NCBI GenBank assembly: GCA_046348545.1
Contig: JAXMEB010000002.1
Coordinates: forward strand, 682,001 to 746,000
Reading direction: 5' to 3'
From: JAXMEB01 sp046348545
GTDB taxonomy: Bacteria > Pseudomonadota > Gammaproteobacteria > Berkiellales > Berkiellaceae
Length of the DNA: 64,000 bases
The notes under the pieces are model-generated. The model was not told where the DNA came from. It was given only the letters and a program-made list of their open reading frames with translations, and did no database searches. Positions 17,041 to 26,047 of this stretch are shown here, piece by piece; the stretch's first letter is position 1, and every line of letters starts with the position of its first letter. Both the position numbers and the translations under genes were made by a program.

Positions 17041-20000
17041 TGCAGCGAGGCGAGAAGCCTTAGATCCAAGGGCTTCTTTCATTGTACAAGCACCAGCTGG
17101 ATCGGGTAAGACAGAACTTTTAACGCAGCGTTTTTTAGCGCTATTGAGTGTTGTTGATATCCCTGAGGAAATTCTAGCAATTACTTTCACCAATAAAGCT
17201 GCAGCAGAGATGAAGGCCCGTATAGTCTTAAGGTTACAAGAAAAGCCTCATTTAGACAGATGGGATATTCTAAAAAATCCTAACCGACTTAGAGTTGTGA
17301 CGATTGATGCTTTTTCCAGATATCTCTCAGGTCGGTTGCCCTTGCTTTCCAACTTTGGGTGTCAGCCTGATATATTAGATGAACCTAGATTTCTCTATCA
17401 ACAAGCAGCAGAGGCGCTGCTTCAAACATTAGAGCAGGATGTGCCTTGGGCAGATGCATTGCAATCCATATTGAGTCATCTGGATAATCGCTTTGATTCG
17501 GCTCAGAACTTATTTGAAAACTTGCTCTCTAAGCGTGATCAATGGTTAAGCGTGATTCATCGTGTTGATAGTGAATTATCGCTTCCACTCCAGCGTATGG
17601 TTGAAGAACTGCTCCAGCAAGTGCATGCTAGAATTACGCCTGAACAATCAGTTCAATTATTAAATTTGATTCAGCATGCATTTGACCATGCCCCTGATGA
17701 TTCAGAATTAAGAGCTTACCCACGTTTAGATCACTTCCCAGACCCAATAGCGGAAAAACTACCTTTATGGCAAGCGATTAGCGTATTTCTAACAACGCAA
17801 GAAGGTGGCTTTAGAAAAACAGTTAACAAAAATTTGGGATTTATAGCAAAAACGCATCAAGTTCAAAAAGATGCCATGATGGATCTCTTGTCTGAGCTGA
17901 TGCAGCTGTATGAGCCTCAACTGTTCGCTCAGATTAAAGACTTACCTAATCCTGATTATTCACCCATTCAAAAGAAAATTATAGAAGATATAGTTAAAAT
18001 ATTACCAGCATTAGTAGCTCAGTTGAAAGTGATTTTTAAAACGTGCGGTCAAGTCGATTTTATTGAAGTTGCAGAAGGTGCTAGCCGAGCCTTGGGGGCA
18101 TTAGATGATCCCAGTGATCTGGCGCTTAGATTAGATTATCAAATCAAGCATATTCTAATCGATGAATTTCAAGATACATCAGTGGCGCAGTATCATTTTT
18201 TTGAACGATTAGTTGCAGGTTGGCAACCCGGAGAGGAGCGTAGCTTATTTTTGGTTGGTGATCCAATGCAATCTATCTATCATTTTAGAGGAGCAGAAGT
18301 TGGTTTGTTTATCAAGGCTCGTTCTGAAGGTCTAGGTAATGTACTCTTAAAGCCACTTTATCTAACTCAAAATTTTCGATCACATCCTGTGTTGGTTAAT
18401 ACATTTAATCAACTGTTTTTGAATCTCTTTCCTCGAGAAGATAATTTAAGTTTAGGCGCAGTGAAATTTCATAAAGCCGTATCAGCTGTAAATGATACTT
18501 CAAATAATCCTCTCAATGTATTTTTGATTCAGGGTCTAAAATCAATTGAGAGTCATTATCTGATGGAGCATATAAGAGCTATTCAAGCAAAACATCCAGA
18601 CTATCGTATTGGTGTTCTTTCACGTACGAAGCAGCAATTGAATGATCTGTTGAGTGTATTAAGTTCTGAAAAAATACCTTTTCAGGGAGAGCAGCTTGAA
18701 CCTTTATCTGACCAGCAACTTATCTTAGATTTAAAAGCGCTCACATTGGCGATGTTAGATCTGACGGATCATTTAGCTTGGTTTGCAATATTGAGGGCAC
18801 CTTGGTGTGGTTTAACGCTACATGATTTGTATATCATTAAAACATCCGAATCTGGAACGATCTGGGCAACTCTTCAGGATCAAACCGTTATTCGGTTGTT
18901 ATCCGAAGACGGCCAAGTACGACTTTCAAAGCTCTTGCCTCTAATGAGCGAATGGCTTTCTCAAAAAGGCAGGGTGTCTTTAAGAAATTGGATACAAGGA
19001 CTTTGGATGAGATTCGGAGGGCCTGCTTGTTTAAGACATTTAAAGGAAGAATCTATTGCCGATGCTTTTTTTGAATTGCTCGAATCAATGGATGAAGGTG
19101 GCGTAATTCAAGATCGAAGTCTATGGGAGGAAAAACTTTCGAAATTATATTTGGAAGACATAACTGCCGAAAAGAATGCTTCAAACTTGACCTTGATGAC
19201 AATCCACAAAGCTAAAGGTTTAGAGTTTGATGTTGTATTTTTAGTTGGAGCAGAGGATGCAGCAGGCATTGATGATAGCCCATTATTTCTCTGGTTTGAG
19301 CGTCCTTGGGCGCGTGGAGTTGATCTTCTGTTTGCACCCAAAGCTGAGATCGGAGAATCAGATAAATTATATGAGTATATTAGACAACAAATTAAGGCTA
19401 AAAAGAATCTCGAACAAATTCGTTTGCTGTATGTCGCAATGACAAGAGCACGTAAAGCGCTCTATGTCTGTGCAAGAATTGAAGATGAAGAGCGGCCTTC
19501 TTCAAAGGGAAGCTTTTTGTCCCATTTGAGACCCTTGTTTGAATCAGTCGAAATCGTGAAGAGAGAGACCCAAACAGTTCGAGCTGAGTCTGCTGTTATA
19601 CCATGCCTCAAAAGATTAAATACGGATTGGATGTTTCCAATTCAGATAAAGTCTAAATTAGCTGAGAAGGATAGTGATTTAAATCATCCTGAAAATCTAG
19701 GTGCCCCTTTGAGTGATTTGCGTCATGTAGGCACGCTAGTGCACCAGATTTTTCAAATGATTGCGGATGAAGGTCGCCATCGATGGAAAACGGTTCATCC
19801 AGAGACTTTTCAAATGGCTTGGCAAAGTGCATTATTAGCAATGGGTGTGACACCAGACCGCTTAAATTATTGTCTTGATTTAGTCAAAATGGCTGTTCAG
19901 CACTTTTTGACAGATCAACAAATTGATTGGATATTCAGCGCGGAGAATCAATCCGTGCACAATGAATGGGCTCTTTGTGATGTACGTTTGCAGCGAGTAC

Positions 20001-20224
20001 AAACCCATGTGCTTGATCGGACCTTTATTGATAAAGCAGGTACTCGTTGGATCATCGATTATAAAATAATTGATAAGTCTCAAGATAAATTTCACTTAGA
20101 GAAGGTTGTTGAAACATATATTCCTCAATTAAATCGATATCGCAAGTTATTAAGTAATTTAGAAGGCCGACCTACTCGATGTGGTCTATACTTTCCAGTA
20201 GAGAAAATTTTATGGTTAGATTAA
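17030..20224 (+). CDS. UvrD-family helicase/nuclease, AddA-like
   Basis: 1064-residue superfamily 1A helicase. Walker A 'APAGSGKTELLTQRFLALL', motif II 'LIDEFQDTSVAQ', motif III 'LVGDPMQSIYHFRGAE', motif IV 'LTQNFRSHP', motif V 'MTIHKAKGLEFDVVFL' and motif VI 'LLYVAMTRARKALY' are all intact. The C-terminus carries a PDDEXK nuclease motif (TRWIIDYKI near residue 1008). Starts with GTG at 17030, preceded by AAGGAG, inside the end of the AddB-like gene. Expected to unwind and degrade broken DNA ends with its partner. Recognised as AddA-like; recB/uvrD naming would be less accurate. Confidence 0.88.
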   Translation: MPDSAARREALDPRASFIVQAPAGSGKTELLTQRFLALLSVVDIPEEILAITFTNKAAAEMKARIVLRLQEKPHLDRWDILKNPNRLRVVTIDAFSRYLSGRLPLLSNFGCQPDILDEPRFLYQQAAEALLQTLEQDVPWADALQSILSHLDNRFDSAQNLFENLLSKRDQWLSVIHRVDSELSLPLQRMVEELLQQVHARITPEQSVQLLNLIQHAFDHAPDDSELRAYPRLDHFPDPIAEKLPLWQAISVFLTTQEGGFRKTVNKNLGFIAKTHQVQKDAMMDLLSELMQLYEPQLFAQIKDLPNPDYSPIQKKIIEDIVKILPALVAQLKVIFKTCGQVDFIEVAEGASRALGALDDPSDLALRLDYQIKHILIDEFQDTSVAQYHFFERLVAGWQPGEERSLFLVGDPMQSIYHFRGAEVGLFIKARSEGLGNVLLKPLYLTQNFRSHPVLVNTFNQLFLNLFPREDNLSLGAVKFHKAVSAVNDTSNNPLNVFLIQGLKSIESHYLMEHIRAIQAKHPDYRIGVLSRTKQQLNDLLSVLSSEKIPFQGEQLEPLSDQQLILDLKALTLAMLDLTDHLAWFAILRAPWCGLTLHDLYIIKTSESGTIWATLQDQTVIRLLSEDGQVRLSKLLPLMSEWLSQKGRVSLRNWIQGLWMRFGGPACLRHLKEESIADAFFELLESMDEGGVIQDRSLWEEKLSKLYLEDITAEKNASNLTLMTIHKAKGLEFDVVFLVGAEDAAGIDDSPLFLWFERPWARGVDLLFAPKAEIGESDKLYEYIRQQIKAKKNLEQIRLLYVAMTRARKALYVCARIEDEERPSSKGSFLSHLRPLFESVEIVKRETQTVRAESAVIPCLKRLNTDWMFPIQIKSKLAEKDSDLNHPENLGAPLSDLRHVGTLVHQIFQMIADEGRHRWKTVHPETFQMAWQSALLAMGVTPDRLNYCLDLVKMAVQHFLTDQQIDWIFSAENQSVHNEWALCDVRLQRVQTHVLDRTFIDKAGTRWIIDYKIIDKSQDKFHLEKVVETYIPQLNRYRKLLSNLEGRPTRCGLYFPVEKILWLD

Positions 20225-20242
20225 TCCTGACTAAGGAGGCAT

Positions 20243-21145
20243 ATGCCGGTTAATTTTACGGGTAAACTAGTGATTGGTATTTCCTCTCGAGCCTTATTTG
20301 ATTTAGATGAAAGTCATGAGATCTTTGAAAGTGAGGGGTTAGAGGCATATGCTGATTACCAAAGAAGCCATGAAGAGGAAGTACTCAAGCCTGGACATGC
20401 TTTTGGATTGGTTCAAAAGTTTCTAAGACTGAATGAAGGTCGAAAATTCGATGATAATTTGGTTGAAGTCTTGTTGTTATCGAGAAATACGGCTGATACC
20501 GGTCTCAGAGTATTTAATTCTATTCAGCATTATGGCTTAAATGTGACGCGAGCTGCCTTTGCAGGGGGACAAAATCCTTATTGCTATGCTAAAGCCTTTG
20601 GAACGCATTTGTTCTTATCACTTAATCCGGAGGACGTGCATCATGCCTTGCAGGCAGGGCTTGCAGCTGCACATATTTGGTCAGGTCAACAGACGAATAC
20701 TGATCCAGACGCTTTAAATTTTGCCTTTGATGGGGATGCCGTGTTGTTTTCCGATGAAGCTGAAAAGATCTTTCAAGGAGAAGGTATTGAATCTTTTAAT
20801 AAAAAGGAAGCGATAGCGGCTAAAAGCCCGCTCTCGCCAGGTCCATTTAAGGGTTTTTTACAAGCATTACAAACCCTGCAATCGAATCCAAATTTACCGA
20901 TTCAAGTGAGAACGGCGCTGGTGACCGCACGCTCAGCACCGGCTCATGCACGCGTAATTCACACATTACGGACCTGGGATATTCGGATTGACCAAGCTCT
21001 ATTTTTAGGCGGCTTAAACAAAGCGGAATTCTTGGCAGGCTTCAAAGCAGATATCTTTTTTGATGATCAAACAAGGCATTGCGAATCAGCTCAAGAGCAT
21101 GTAACCACGGCACATGTGCCGTTTGGGGTTACCAATACGCTTTGA
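20243..21145 (+). CDS. cytosolic 5'-nucleotidase (NT5C1-like family)
   Basis: 300 residues of the 5'-nucleotidase family (PF06189-type), which dephosphorylates nucleoside monophosphates. 'GKLVIGISSRALFDLDESH' is the N-terminal HAD-like Asp motif, 'LLLSRNTADTGLRVFNSIQHYGL' the substrate segment, 'FAFDGDAVLFSDEAE' and the late 'FFDDQTRHCE' the acidic motifs. The Shine-Dalgarno AAGGAGG lies unusually close (3 bases) to the ATG. It follows the helicase by 18 bp and may share its transcript. Substrate preference is not visible. Confidence 0.85.
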   Translation: MPVNFTGKLVIGISSRALFDLDESHEIFESEGLEAYADYQRSHEEEVLKPGHAFGLVQKFLRLNEGRKFDDNLVEVLLLSRNTADTGLRVFNSIQHYGLNVTRAAFAGGQNPYCYAKAFGTHLFLSLNPEDVHHALQAGLAAAHIWSGQQTNTDPDALNFAFDGDAVLFSDEAEKIFQGEGIESFNKKEAIAAKSPLSPGPFKGFLQALQTLQSNPNLPIQVRTALVTARSAPAHARVIHTLRTWDIRIDQALFLGGLNKAEFLAGFKADIFFDDQTRHCESAQEHVTTAHVPFGVTNTL

Positions 21146-21187
21146 TAAAGGCTTCAACGGTCGCCTGACAAGTGGTTCGATAGCCTA

Positions 21188-21216
21188 TTGCAAAATAGAA
21201 TTAGAAGAGGTAGATT
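21188..21216 (+). promoter_or_regulatory. predicted sigma-70 promoter of the arginine operon
   Basis: TTGCAA (21188-21193), a 17-base spacer and TAGATT (21211-21216). The tRNA-Ser gene in this window has the same -35 and spacing (TTGCAA, 17, TAGACT). A start near 21223 would leave about 28 bases before the leader ORF. Predicted by eye only. Confidence 0.45.
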
Positions 21217-21250
21217 CAAAGTTCAAGTTAATTTACGAGAGGAGAGTATC

Positions 21251-21355
21251 ATGTATCAGATTCATCTGATCTACCTTAATATGACAATTGACTCGCTATT
21301 TGCGTCAGTCTCTGCTCCTCGCCGTCCTTTCTCACGTCGTCGCCCTCGCGGCTAA
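21251..21355 (+). CDS. predicted 34-residue arginine leader peptide
   Basis: ATG at 21251 preceded by GAGAGGAGAG (6 bases between AGGAG and ATG), stop TAA at 21353. The peptide ends APRRPFSRRRPRG: six arginines in the last 11 residues, encoded by CGC CGT … CGT CGT CGC … CGC. Just downstream lie a hairpin (21386-21411) and then the operon for an amino-acid importer plus argG and argH. This is the layout of an amino-acid attenuator such as hisL, leuL or thrL: ribosome stalling on Arg codons when Arg-tRNA is scarce would alter the downstream RNA. The peptide itself has no recognisable domain. The coding claim rests on Shine-Dalgarno, codon content and context, so it is inference. Confidence 0.6.
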   Translation: MYQIHLIYLNMTIDSLFASVSAPRRPFSRRRPRG

Positions 21356-21385
21356 ATTCATATACACATTTAAATTTATTTTTGA

Positions 21386-21411
21386 TTAAGTCCCTTTAAA
21401 AGGGTTCTTAA
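21386..21411 (+). promoter_or_regulatory. hairpin between the arginine leader ORF and the operon
   Basis: TTAAG-T-CCCTT-TAA-AAGGG-TT-CTTAA: two 5-bp stems separated by a small internal loop. The CCCTT arm has a near-copy inside the leader ORF (GTCCTTT at 21324-21330), so the AAGGG arm could pair with either, giving mutually exclusive structures. There is no clean U run behind it, so it may be a weak terminator, a pause site or part of a Rho-dependent or translational control. Confidence 0.4.
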
Positions 21412-21443
21412 ACTTATTCTAATCATTTTTGAGGTTTTAAACC

Positions 21444-22220
21444 ATGAAACATTGGCTTGTTGTACTTTCGCTTGGGATTTTTTCAATATTATTAGGCTGT
21501 TCAGATAAAACAGTTCATGGAACAACATCTGAACAGCTGATTGTTGGAACAAATGCGAATTATGCGCCTTATGTCTGGATTGATAAAGGCGAGGTTGTTG
21601 GATTTGATAAAGATATTCTAGATAAAATGGGAGAAAAATTAGGTAAAAAAATCATTATAAAGGATATGAGCTTTGATTCACTTATTCTAGCTTTGAATCA
21701 AAATAAAGTGGATATAATTATGGGTGGGATTTCCATTACGCCATCTAGGATGCAGCAGATTGATATGATTCCTTATCAAGGGGAACCGCTCAAGAGCTTT
21801 GTTTTAGTATTTTGGGAACAGCCTAAAAAATCTATTCAAACCTGGAATGATCTAAAGGGCATGAAAATAGCTGTTCAAACTGGAACCTTACAAGACGATT
21901 TTATTCAATCGATTCCGGACGTCATAACGAAAACGCTTGATGGGAATGCAGAAATTGTGATGGATGTGCAACATCATAAATCAGAAGCTGCGCTGTTCGA
22001 GCCACATATCGCTAATGATATAAAACATAAATTTCCCCAAACATACCTTATAGAATTACCCTTGCCCAATGCTAATTGGGTGATGGGCAATGGAATCGGT
22101 GTTTCTAAGCACAATAGTGAATTGTCAAAACAAATTAGTGAGACCATAGAAGCGTTAAAATCAGATGGTTCAATTAAGATGTTTGAGAAGAAATGGTTTA
22201 AAAGTGGTGAAGTATCATGA
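21444..22220 (+). CDS. amino-acid ABC transporter substrate-binding lipoprotein (arginine/citrulline type)
   Basis: 258-residue SBP_bac_3 receptor. The signal peptide ends LLGC, so it is a lipoprotein of the periplasm. 'LIVGTNANYAPYVWIDKGEVVGFDKDIL' is the N-terminal lobe; 'IIMGGISITPSRMQQIDMIPYQG' and 'KIAVQTGTLQDDFIQSIP' form the ligand hinge region. First structural gene of the operon binding protein–permease–ATPase–argG–argH, overlapping the permease start by 4 bases. The operon partners point to arginine or citrulline as ligand; the sequence alone does not tell which. Confidence 0.88.
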   Translation: MKHWLVVLSLGIFSILLGCSDKTVHGTTSEQLIVGTNANYAPYVWIDKGEVVGFDKDILDKMGEKLGKKIIIKDMSFDSLILALNQNKVDIIMGGISITPSRMQQIDMIPYQGEPLKSFVLVFWEQPKKSIQTWNDLKGMKIAVQTGTLQDDFIQSIPDVITKTLDGNAEIVMDVQHHKSEAALFEPHIANDIKHKFPQTYLIELPLPNANWVMGNGIGVSKHNSELSKQISETIEALKSDGSIKMFEKKWFKSGEVS

Positions 22221-22885
22221 TCAATGAAAACGTTGAGATAGTGATCAAATCACTGCCTCTCTTGGGTCAGGGCGCCATCATCACGCTGAAAATATGCACG
22301 ATTTCAATTGTGGTTGGTTTGATGGTAGGGACAGTTTTTGGGGTTTTAAACTCAAAATATGTTGCTTGTCAAATTGGGAAACAACTGATTCAGGCGTATG
22401 TCGCTTTAATAAGAGGCACCCCCTTATTTGTACAACTGCTCATCATTTATTTTGGATTGCCCAGTATGCTTCATGTCGAGATATCAGCGGAATTATCAGG
22501 CATTATTGCTTTAAGCTGTAATTCAGCAGCATATCTTTCGGAGATTGTTAGAGGTGGATTGAACCATTTACCCACCGGGCAGTATGAAGCTGCCTATGTG
22601 TTGGGTTATTCAAAAGTGGAAGCCATATTTTATATCTTGATGCCCCAAATGTATAAAAATGTTTGGTCAGCTATTACCAACGAATTTGTGGCCCTTATTA
22701 AGGAAAGTAGCATTTTGATGATGTTAGGTGTGCATGAATTAACAAAGGTCAGTAAAGATATTGTGACAAAAGAGTTAAAACCGATGCAGATCTATTTAAT
22801 GACCGCTCTGATTTATTTTTTGCTAACATGGGTGACAGCAAAAATTCTGAAAAAATATGAGGTGAAAAAATATGAACATGCTTAG
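22217..22885 (+). CDS. amino-acid ABC transporter permease (HisM/ArtQ family)
   Basis: 222-residue inner-membrane permease with about five spans. 'AYVALIRGTPLFVQLLIIYFGLP' and the EAA-type loop 'GQYEAAYVLGYSKVEAIFYILMPQ' are standard for polar amino-acid importers. A single permease gene implies a homodimeric channel, unlike ArtQ/ArtM of E. coli. Overlaps both neighbours (4 and 14 bases). Confidence 0.9.
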   Translation: MINENVEIVIKSLPLLGQGAIITLKICTISIVVGLMVGTVFGVLNSKYVACQIGKQLIQAYVALIRGTPLFVQLLIIYFGLPSMLHVEISAELSGIIALSCNSAAYLSEIVRGGLNHLPTGQYEAAYVLGYSKVEAIFYILMPQMYKNVWSAITNEFVALIKESSILMMLGVHELTKVSKDIVTKELKPMQIYLMTALIYFLLTWVTAKILKKYEVKKYEHA

Positions 22886-23612
22886 CATCCAAAATTTGAC
22901 TTTAACACCAATCGGAACGATACATCCCATTCTAAATAACGTTTCGCTTGCATTAAAGGAAAATAGAATCAACTTGCTGATTGGAAAGAGTGGTTCGGGG
23001 AAAACGAGTTTATTCAAATGCATTTTAAATCTAAATAATCATTATGAAGGGACCATCACCTTAAAAGAGAGTTGTATTAAAAAAATTAAAAACTCAACGA
23101 AAGCAAGTATGATTGGATATGTTGCTCAGGGTAATCATCTTTTTCATCACAAGACTGTGTTGGAAAATTGCGTACAACCACAAAGAGTTGTATTAAAAGA
23201 ATCTAAAGAAGGTGCTTGCTCAAACGCGTATGATTGGCTTGAAAAATTGGAAATAGCTCATTTATATTCGAAATATCCATCCCAATTGTCAGGCGGTGAA
23301 CAGCAAAGAGTCGCGATTGCCAGGGCGTTATGCATGAAGCCAAGTATTTTATTGTTGGATGAACCGACTTCAGCGCTTGATCCTGAGACAACACATAAAT
23401 TGAGTCAGATTCTCTTGAAACTTAAAAAGAGTGGTCTTACCTTTTTAATGACAACCCATGATATGAGCTTTGCAAAATCAATGATGGACTATGTATTTTT
23501 CATGGAAAATGGTGAAGTCATTGAGTGCTATGATGCGCTTGTTTCAGATGTTGAAAAAACACTTAAGATTCAGAAATTTATTCAATATGATGGAGGATAT
23601 TTAAATGGTTAA
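22872..23612 (+). CDS. amino-acid ABC transporter ATP-binding protein
   Basis: 246-residue ATPase with Walker A 'LIGKSGSGKTSLFK', signature 'LSGGEQQRVAIARAL', Walker B 'ILLLDEPTSALDPE' and H-loop 'MTTHDM'. It has shorter homology in the N-terminal strand than GlnQ/ArtP, but the polar-amino-acid family fit is good. Starts inside the permease gene and ends 8 bases into argG, so the whole operon is translationally coupled. Confidence 0.9.
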   Translation: MNMLSIQNLTLTPIGTIHPILNNVSLALKENRINLLIGKSGSGKTSLFKCILNLNNHYEGTITLKESCIKKIKNSTKASMIGYVAQGNHLFHHKTVLENCVQPQRVVLKESKEGACSNAYDWLEKLEIAHLYSKYPSQLSGGEQQRVAIARALCMKPSILLLDEPTSALDPETTHKLSQILLKLKKSGLTFLMTTHDMSFAKSMMDYVFFMENGEVIECYDALVSDVEKTLKIQKFIQYDGGYLNG

Positions 23613-24807
23613 TAAAATTGCATTAGCCTATTCAGGTGGACTTGATACGTCTGTTATGATTCCTTGGTTGAAAGAGCACTATCATGCTGAAGTGGTTGCT
23701 GTGATCTGTGATTTAGGCCAAGATGAAAATTTGTGTGAGATTCGTGAGAAGGCAATTAATAGTGGAGCATGTAAAGCACTGGTTCTAGATGTCAAGCAAG
23801 AGTTTGTCTTATCTTATCTTTGGCCTTTGTTAAAATCAGGAGCAACTTATGAAGATCATTATTTATTAGGCACCATTTCGAGACCATTGATTGCGAAAAA
23901 GTTAGTTGAGATTGCGCATGCTGAAAAAATAAATAGTGTAGCGCATGGTGCGACGGGTAAAGGTAATGATCAAGTTCGATTTGAATACACGATTAAAGCG
24001 CTATCTCCGGACTTAAAAATTATTGCACCCTGGCGAGAGTGGGATATTAAATCAAGAACGGAAGCGATGAATTATGCTGCTTTGCATGGTATTTCAATAC
24101 CAACAACGCCTAAAGCGCCTTTTTCACGAGACAGAAATATTTGGTATGTTTCTCATGAAGGTGGTGTATTGGAAGACCCATCGCAAGGTTATCCTAATGA
24201 TATGTTATTGATGGTAAACTCAATAGAAAATACACCCAATTTACCTGAAATAATTACAATTGGGTTTGAAAGTGGGCAGCCCTGTAAAGTCAATGATGTT
24301 ACCATGGCACCATTGGAACTATTGGATTTTCTCAATAAAAAAGCAGGATTGCATGGCATTGGCGTCACTGACATGATTGAAAATAGATTGGTTGGTATGA
24401 AATCAAGAGGCGTATATGAAGTACCAGGCGGGAGTGTATTACATATAGCCCATCAAAAACTAGAAACACTTTGTTTAGACAAAGCAACCGCTGAAATTAA
24501 GCGTTTTTTTAAAACAGCCTATGGCAATTTAGTCTATGATGGAAAATGGTTTTCGCCATTGAAAAAAGCATTAGATGCTTTTATTAATGAAACCCAGCAA
24601 TATGTTACTGGGAAGGTTAAATTAAAGTTATTTAAGGGACAGGTGACTGTCTGCGGTGTTGAATCTCCGTTTAGCTTATATCAGCCTGAGATGGCAACTT
24701 TTGAAGCAGATACCGTGTACTGTCAGAAGGATGCTGAGGGATTTATTAATCTATATGCCCTGTCTGCCAAAATATATAGTTCTATACATGGAGGATTGTA
24801 TGACTAA
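23605..24807 (+). CDS. argG: argininosuccinate synthase
   Basis: Joins citrulline and aspartate with ATP to argininosuccinate. 400 residues, the usual length of the bacterial type. The PP-motif 'LAYSGGLDTSVMIPWL' at the N-terminus, 'AHGATGKGNDQVRFE' and 'APWREWD' are clear. The ATG at 23605 has GGAGG upstream. Lying in one operon with an importer, and without argA-F in view, it fits conversion of an imported precursor to arginine. Confidence 0.96.
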   Translation: MVNKIALAYSGGLDTSVMIPWLKEHYHAEVVAVICDLGQDENLCEIREKAINSGACKALVLDVKQEFVLSYLWPLLKSGATYEDHYLLGTISRPLIAKKLVEIAHAEKINSVAHGATGKGNDQVRFEYTIKALSPDLKIIAPWREWDIKSRTEAMNYAALHGISIPTTPKAPFSRDRNIWYVSHEGGVLEDPSQGYPNDMLLMVNSIENTPNLPEIITIGFESGQPCKVNDVTMAPLELLDFLNKKAGLHGIGVTDMIENRLVGMKSRGVYEVPGGSVLHIAHQKLETLCLDKATAEIKRFFKTAYGNLVYDGKWFSPLKKALDAFINETQQYVTGKVKLKLFKGQVTVCGVESPFSLYQPEMATFEADTVYCQKDAEGFINLYALSAKIYSSIHGGLYD

Positions 24808-26047
24808 AGCCCATGCAACTTGGGGAGGGCGATTTAAAAAATCGCTCAATCCGAAAGTGATTGAGTTTAATGCCTCATTACCTTTAGATCACAGACTGTA
24901 TGCTTTTGATATTGCAGGTAGTATTGCCCATGCTCAAATGTTGGGTGCACAACATCTCATTTCTAGAGAAGCATGCAATAGTATTGTGACCGCATTGGGT
25001 GAGATAGAGATTGAGATCCAAAATAAATTATATCCATTAAATTTAGAATGCGAAGATGTTCACATGTGGATTGAGGCGCGTCTGATAGAAAAAATAGGTG
25101 AAGCAGGCAAAATGCTTCACACAGGACGAAGCCGAAATGATCAAGTTGCATTGGATTTAAGGTTGTATACTCGCGATGCCATTGAAATAATGAGTGCGCA
25201 TCTGCAGATATTACTGGATGTATTGATGAAGCTTCAAGACGAATATCAAGATATTGTAATGCCGGGTTACACGCATTTACAGCAAGCTCAGCCCATTGCC
25301 TTGAAAACTTATTTTGGTGCTTATTATGCCATGTTTTCGAGAGATAGTGAGCGATTAAAGCAATGTCACGCGCGATTAAATTATTCCCCATTGGGAGCCG
25401 GTGCATTGGCTGGTAGTCATCTACCATTAGATCGAGCGTTTGTTGAAAAAGCGCTTGGTTTTCAAGGCATTATTGAGAATACATTGGATGCTGTCAGCGA
25501 CAGAGATTATATCATTGAACTAGCTAGTGTTGGCAGTATGATCATGATGCACCTGTCAAGATTGAGCGAAGATCTGATTATCTGGGCATCTACCGAATTT
25601 GATTTTGTTCAATTAGATGATGCTTTTGCAACCGGATCTTCTTTAATGCCCAATAAAAAAAATCCAGATATTCTGGAATTGGTTAGAGGTAAAAGTGGTC
25701 GTGTATTTGGGCATTTAATGGGCATTTTGACTATCATGAAAAGCTTACCCATGGCGTATAATAAAGATATGCAAGAGGATAAATATGCTTTATTTGACGT
25801 GGTTGATACGCTCATTGCTTGCCTAGATATCATGCCTAATTTCTTAGAAAGCTTATCTTTCAATGAAAATAAAATGCAGTTGGCTGCTGAAAGCGGATAT
25901 TTGGAAGCCACTAAATTGCTTGAAAAACTTGTTTTACAGGGTATACCATTTAGGACAGCGCATCATCAGGTTGGCCAATGGGTACAAGAAGCAATTGATA
26001 CAGGACGCCCATTGAAAGAGATTTCAGTTGCGAAGGGTGTATTATAG
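24800..26047 (+). CDS. argH: argininosuccinate lyase, short at the C-terminus
   Basis: Splits argininosuccinate to arginine and fumarate. The ATG at 24800 (GGAGG upstream, MTKAHATWGGRF) is the family start; the 48 longer-frame codons lie inside argG. 'WIEARLIEKIGEAGKMLHTGRSRNDQ' and the fumarase-superfamily signature 'GSSLMPNKKNPD' are intact. The protein has 415 residues and ends shortly after 'IDTGRPLKEI'. E. coli ArgH carries about 50 more residues after the corresponding point. The stop is at the foot of a hairpin and overlaps the end of convergent nudL. Confidence 0.93.
   Translation: MTKAHATWGGRFKKSLNPKVIEFNASLPLDHRLYAFDIAGSIAHAQMLGAQHLISREACNSIVTALGEIEIEIQNKLYPLNLECEDVHMWIEARLIEKIGEAGKMLHTGRSRNDQVALDLRLYTRDAIEIMSAHLQILLDVLMKLQDEYQDIVMPGYTHLQQAQPIALKTYFGAYYAMFSRDSERLKQCHARLNYSPLGAGALAGSHLPLDRAFVEKALGFQGIIENTLDAVSDRDYIIELASVGSMIMMHLSRLSEDLIIWASTEFDFVQLDDAFATGSSLMPNKKNPDILELVRGKSGRVFGHLMGILTIMKSLPMAYNKDMQEDKYALFDVVDTLIACLDIMPNFLESLSFNENKMQLAAESGYLEATKLLEKLVLQGIPFRTAHHQVGQWVQEAIDTGRPLKEISVAKGVL

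Noticed and set aside
24963..25427. 154-codon minus-strand frame inside argH
   Set aside because: Mirror of a highly conserved gene; no independent features.
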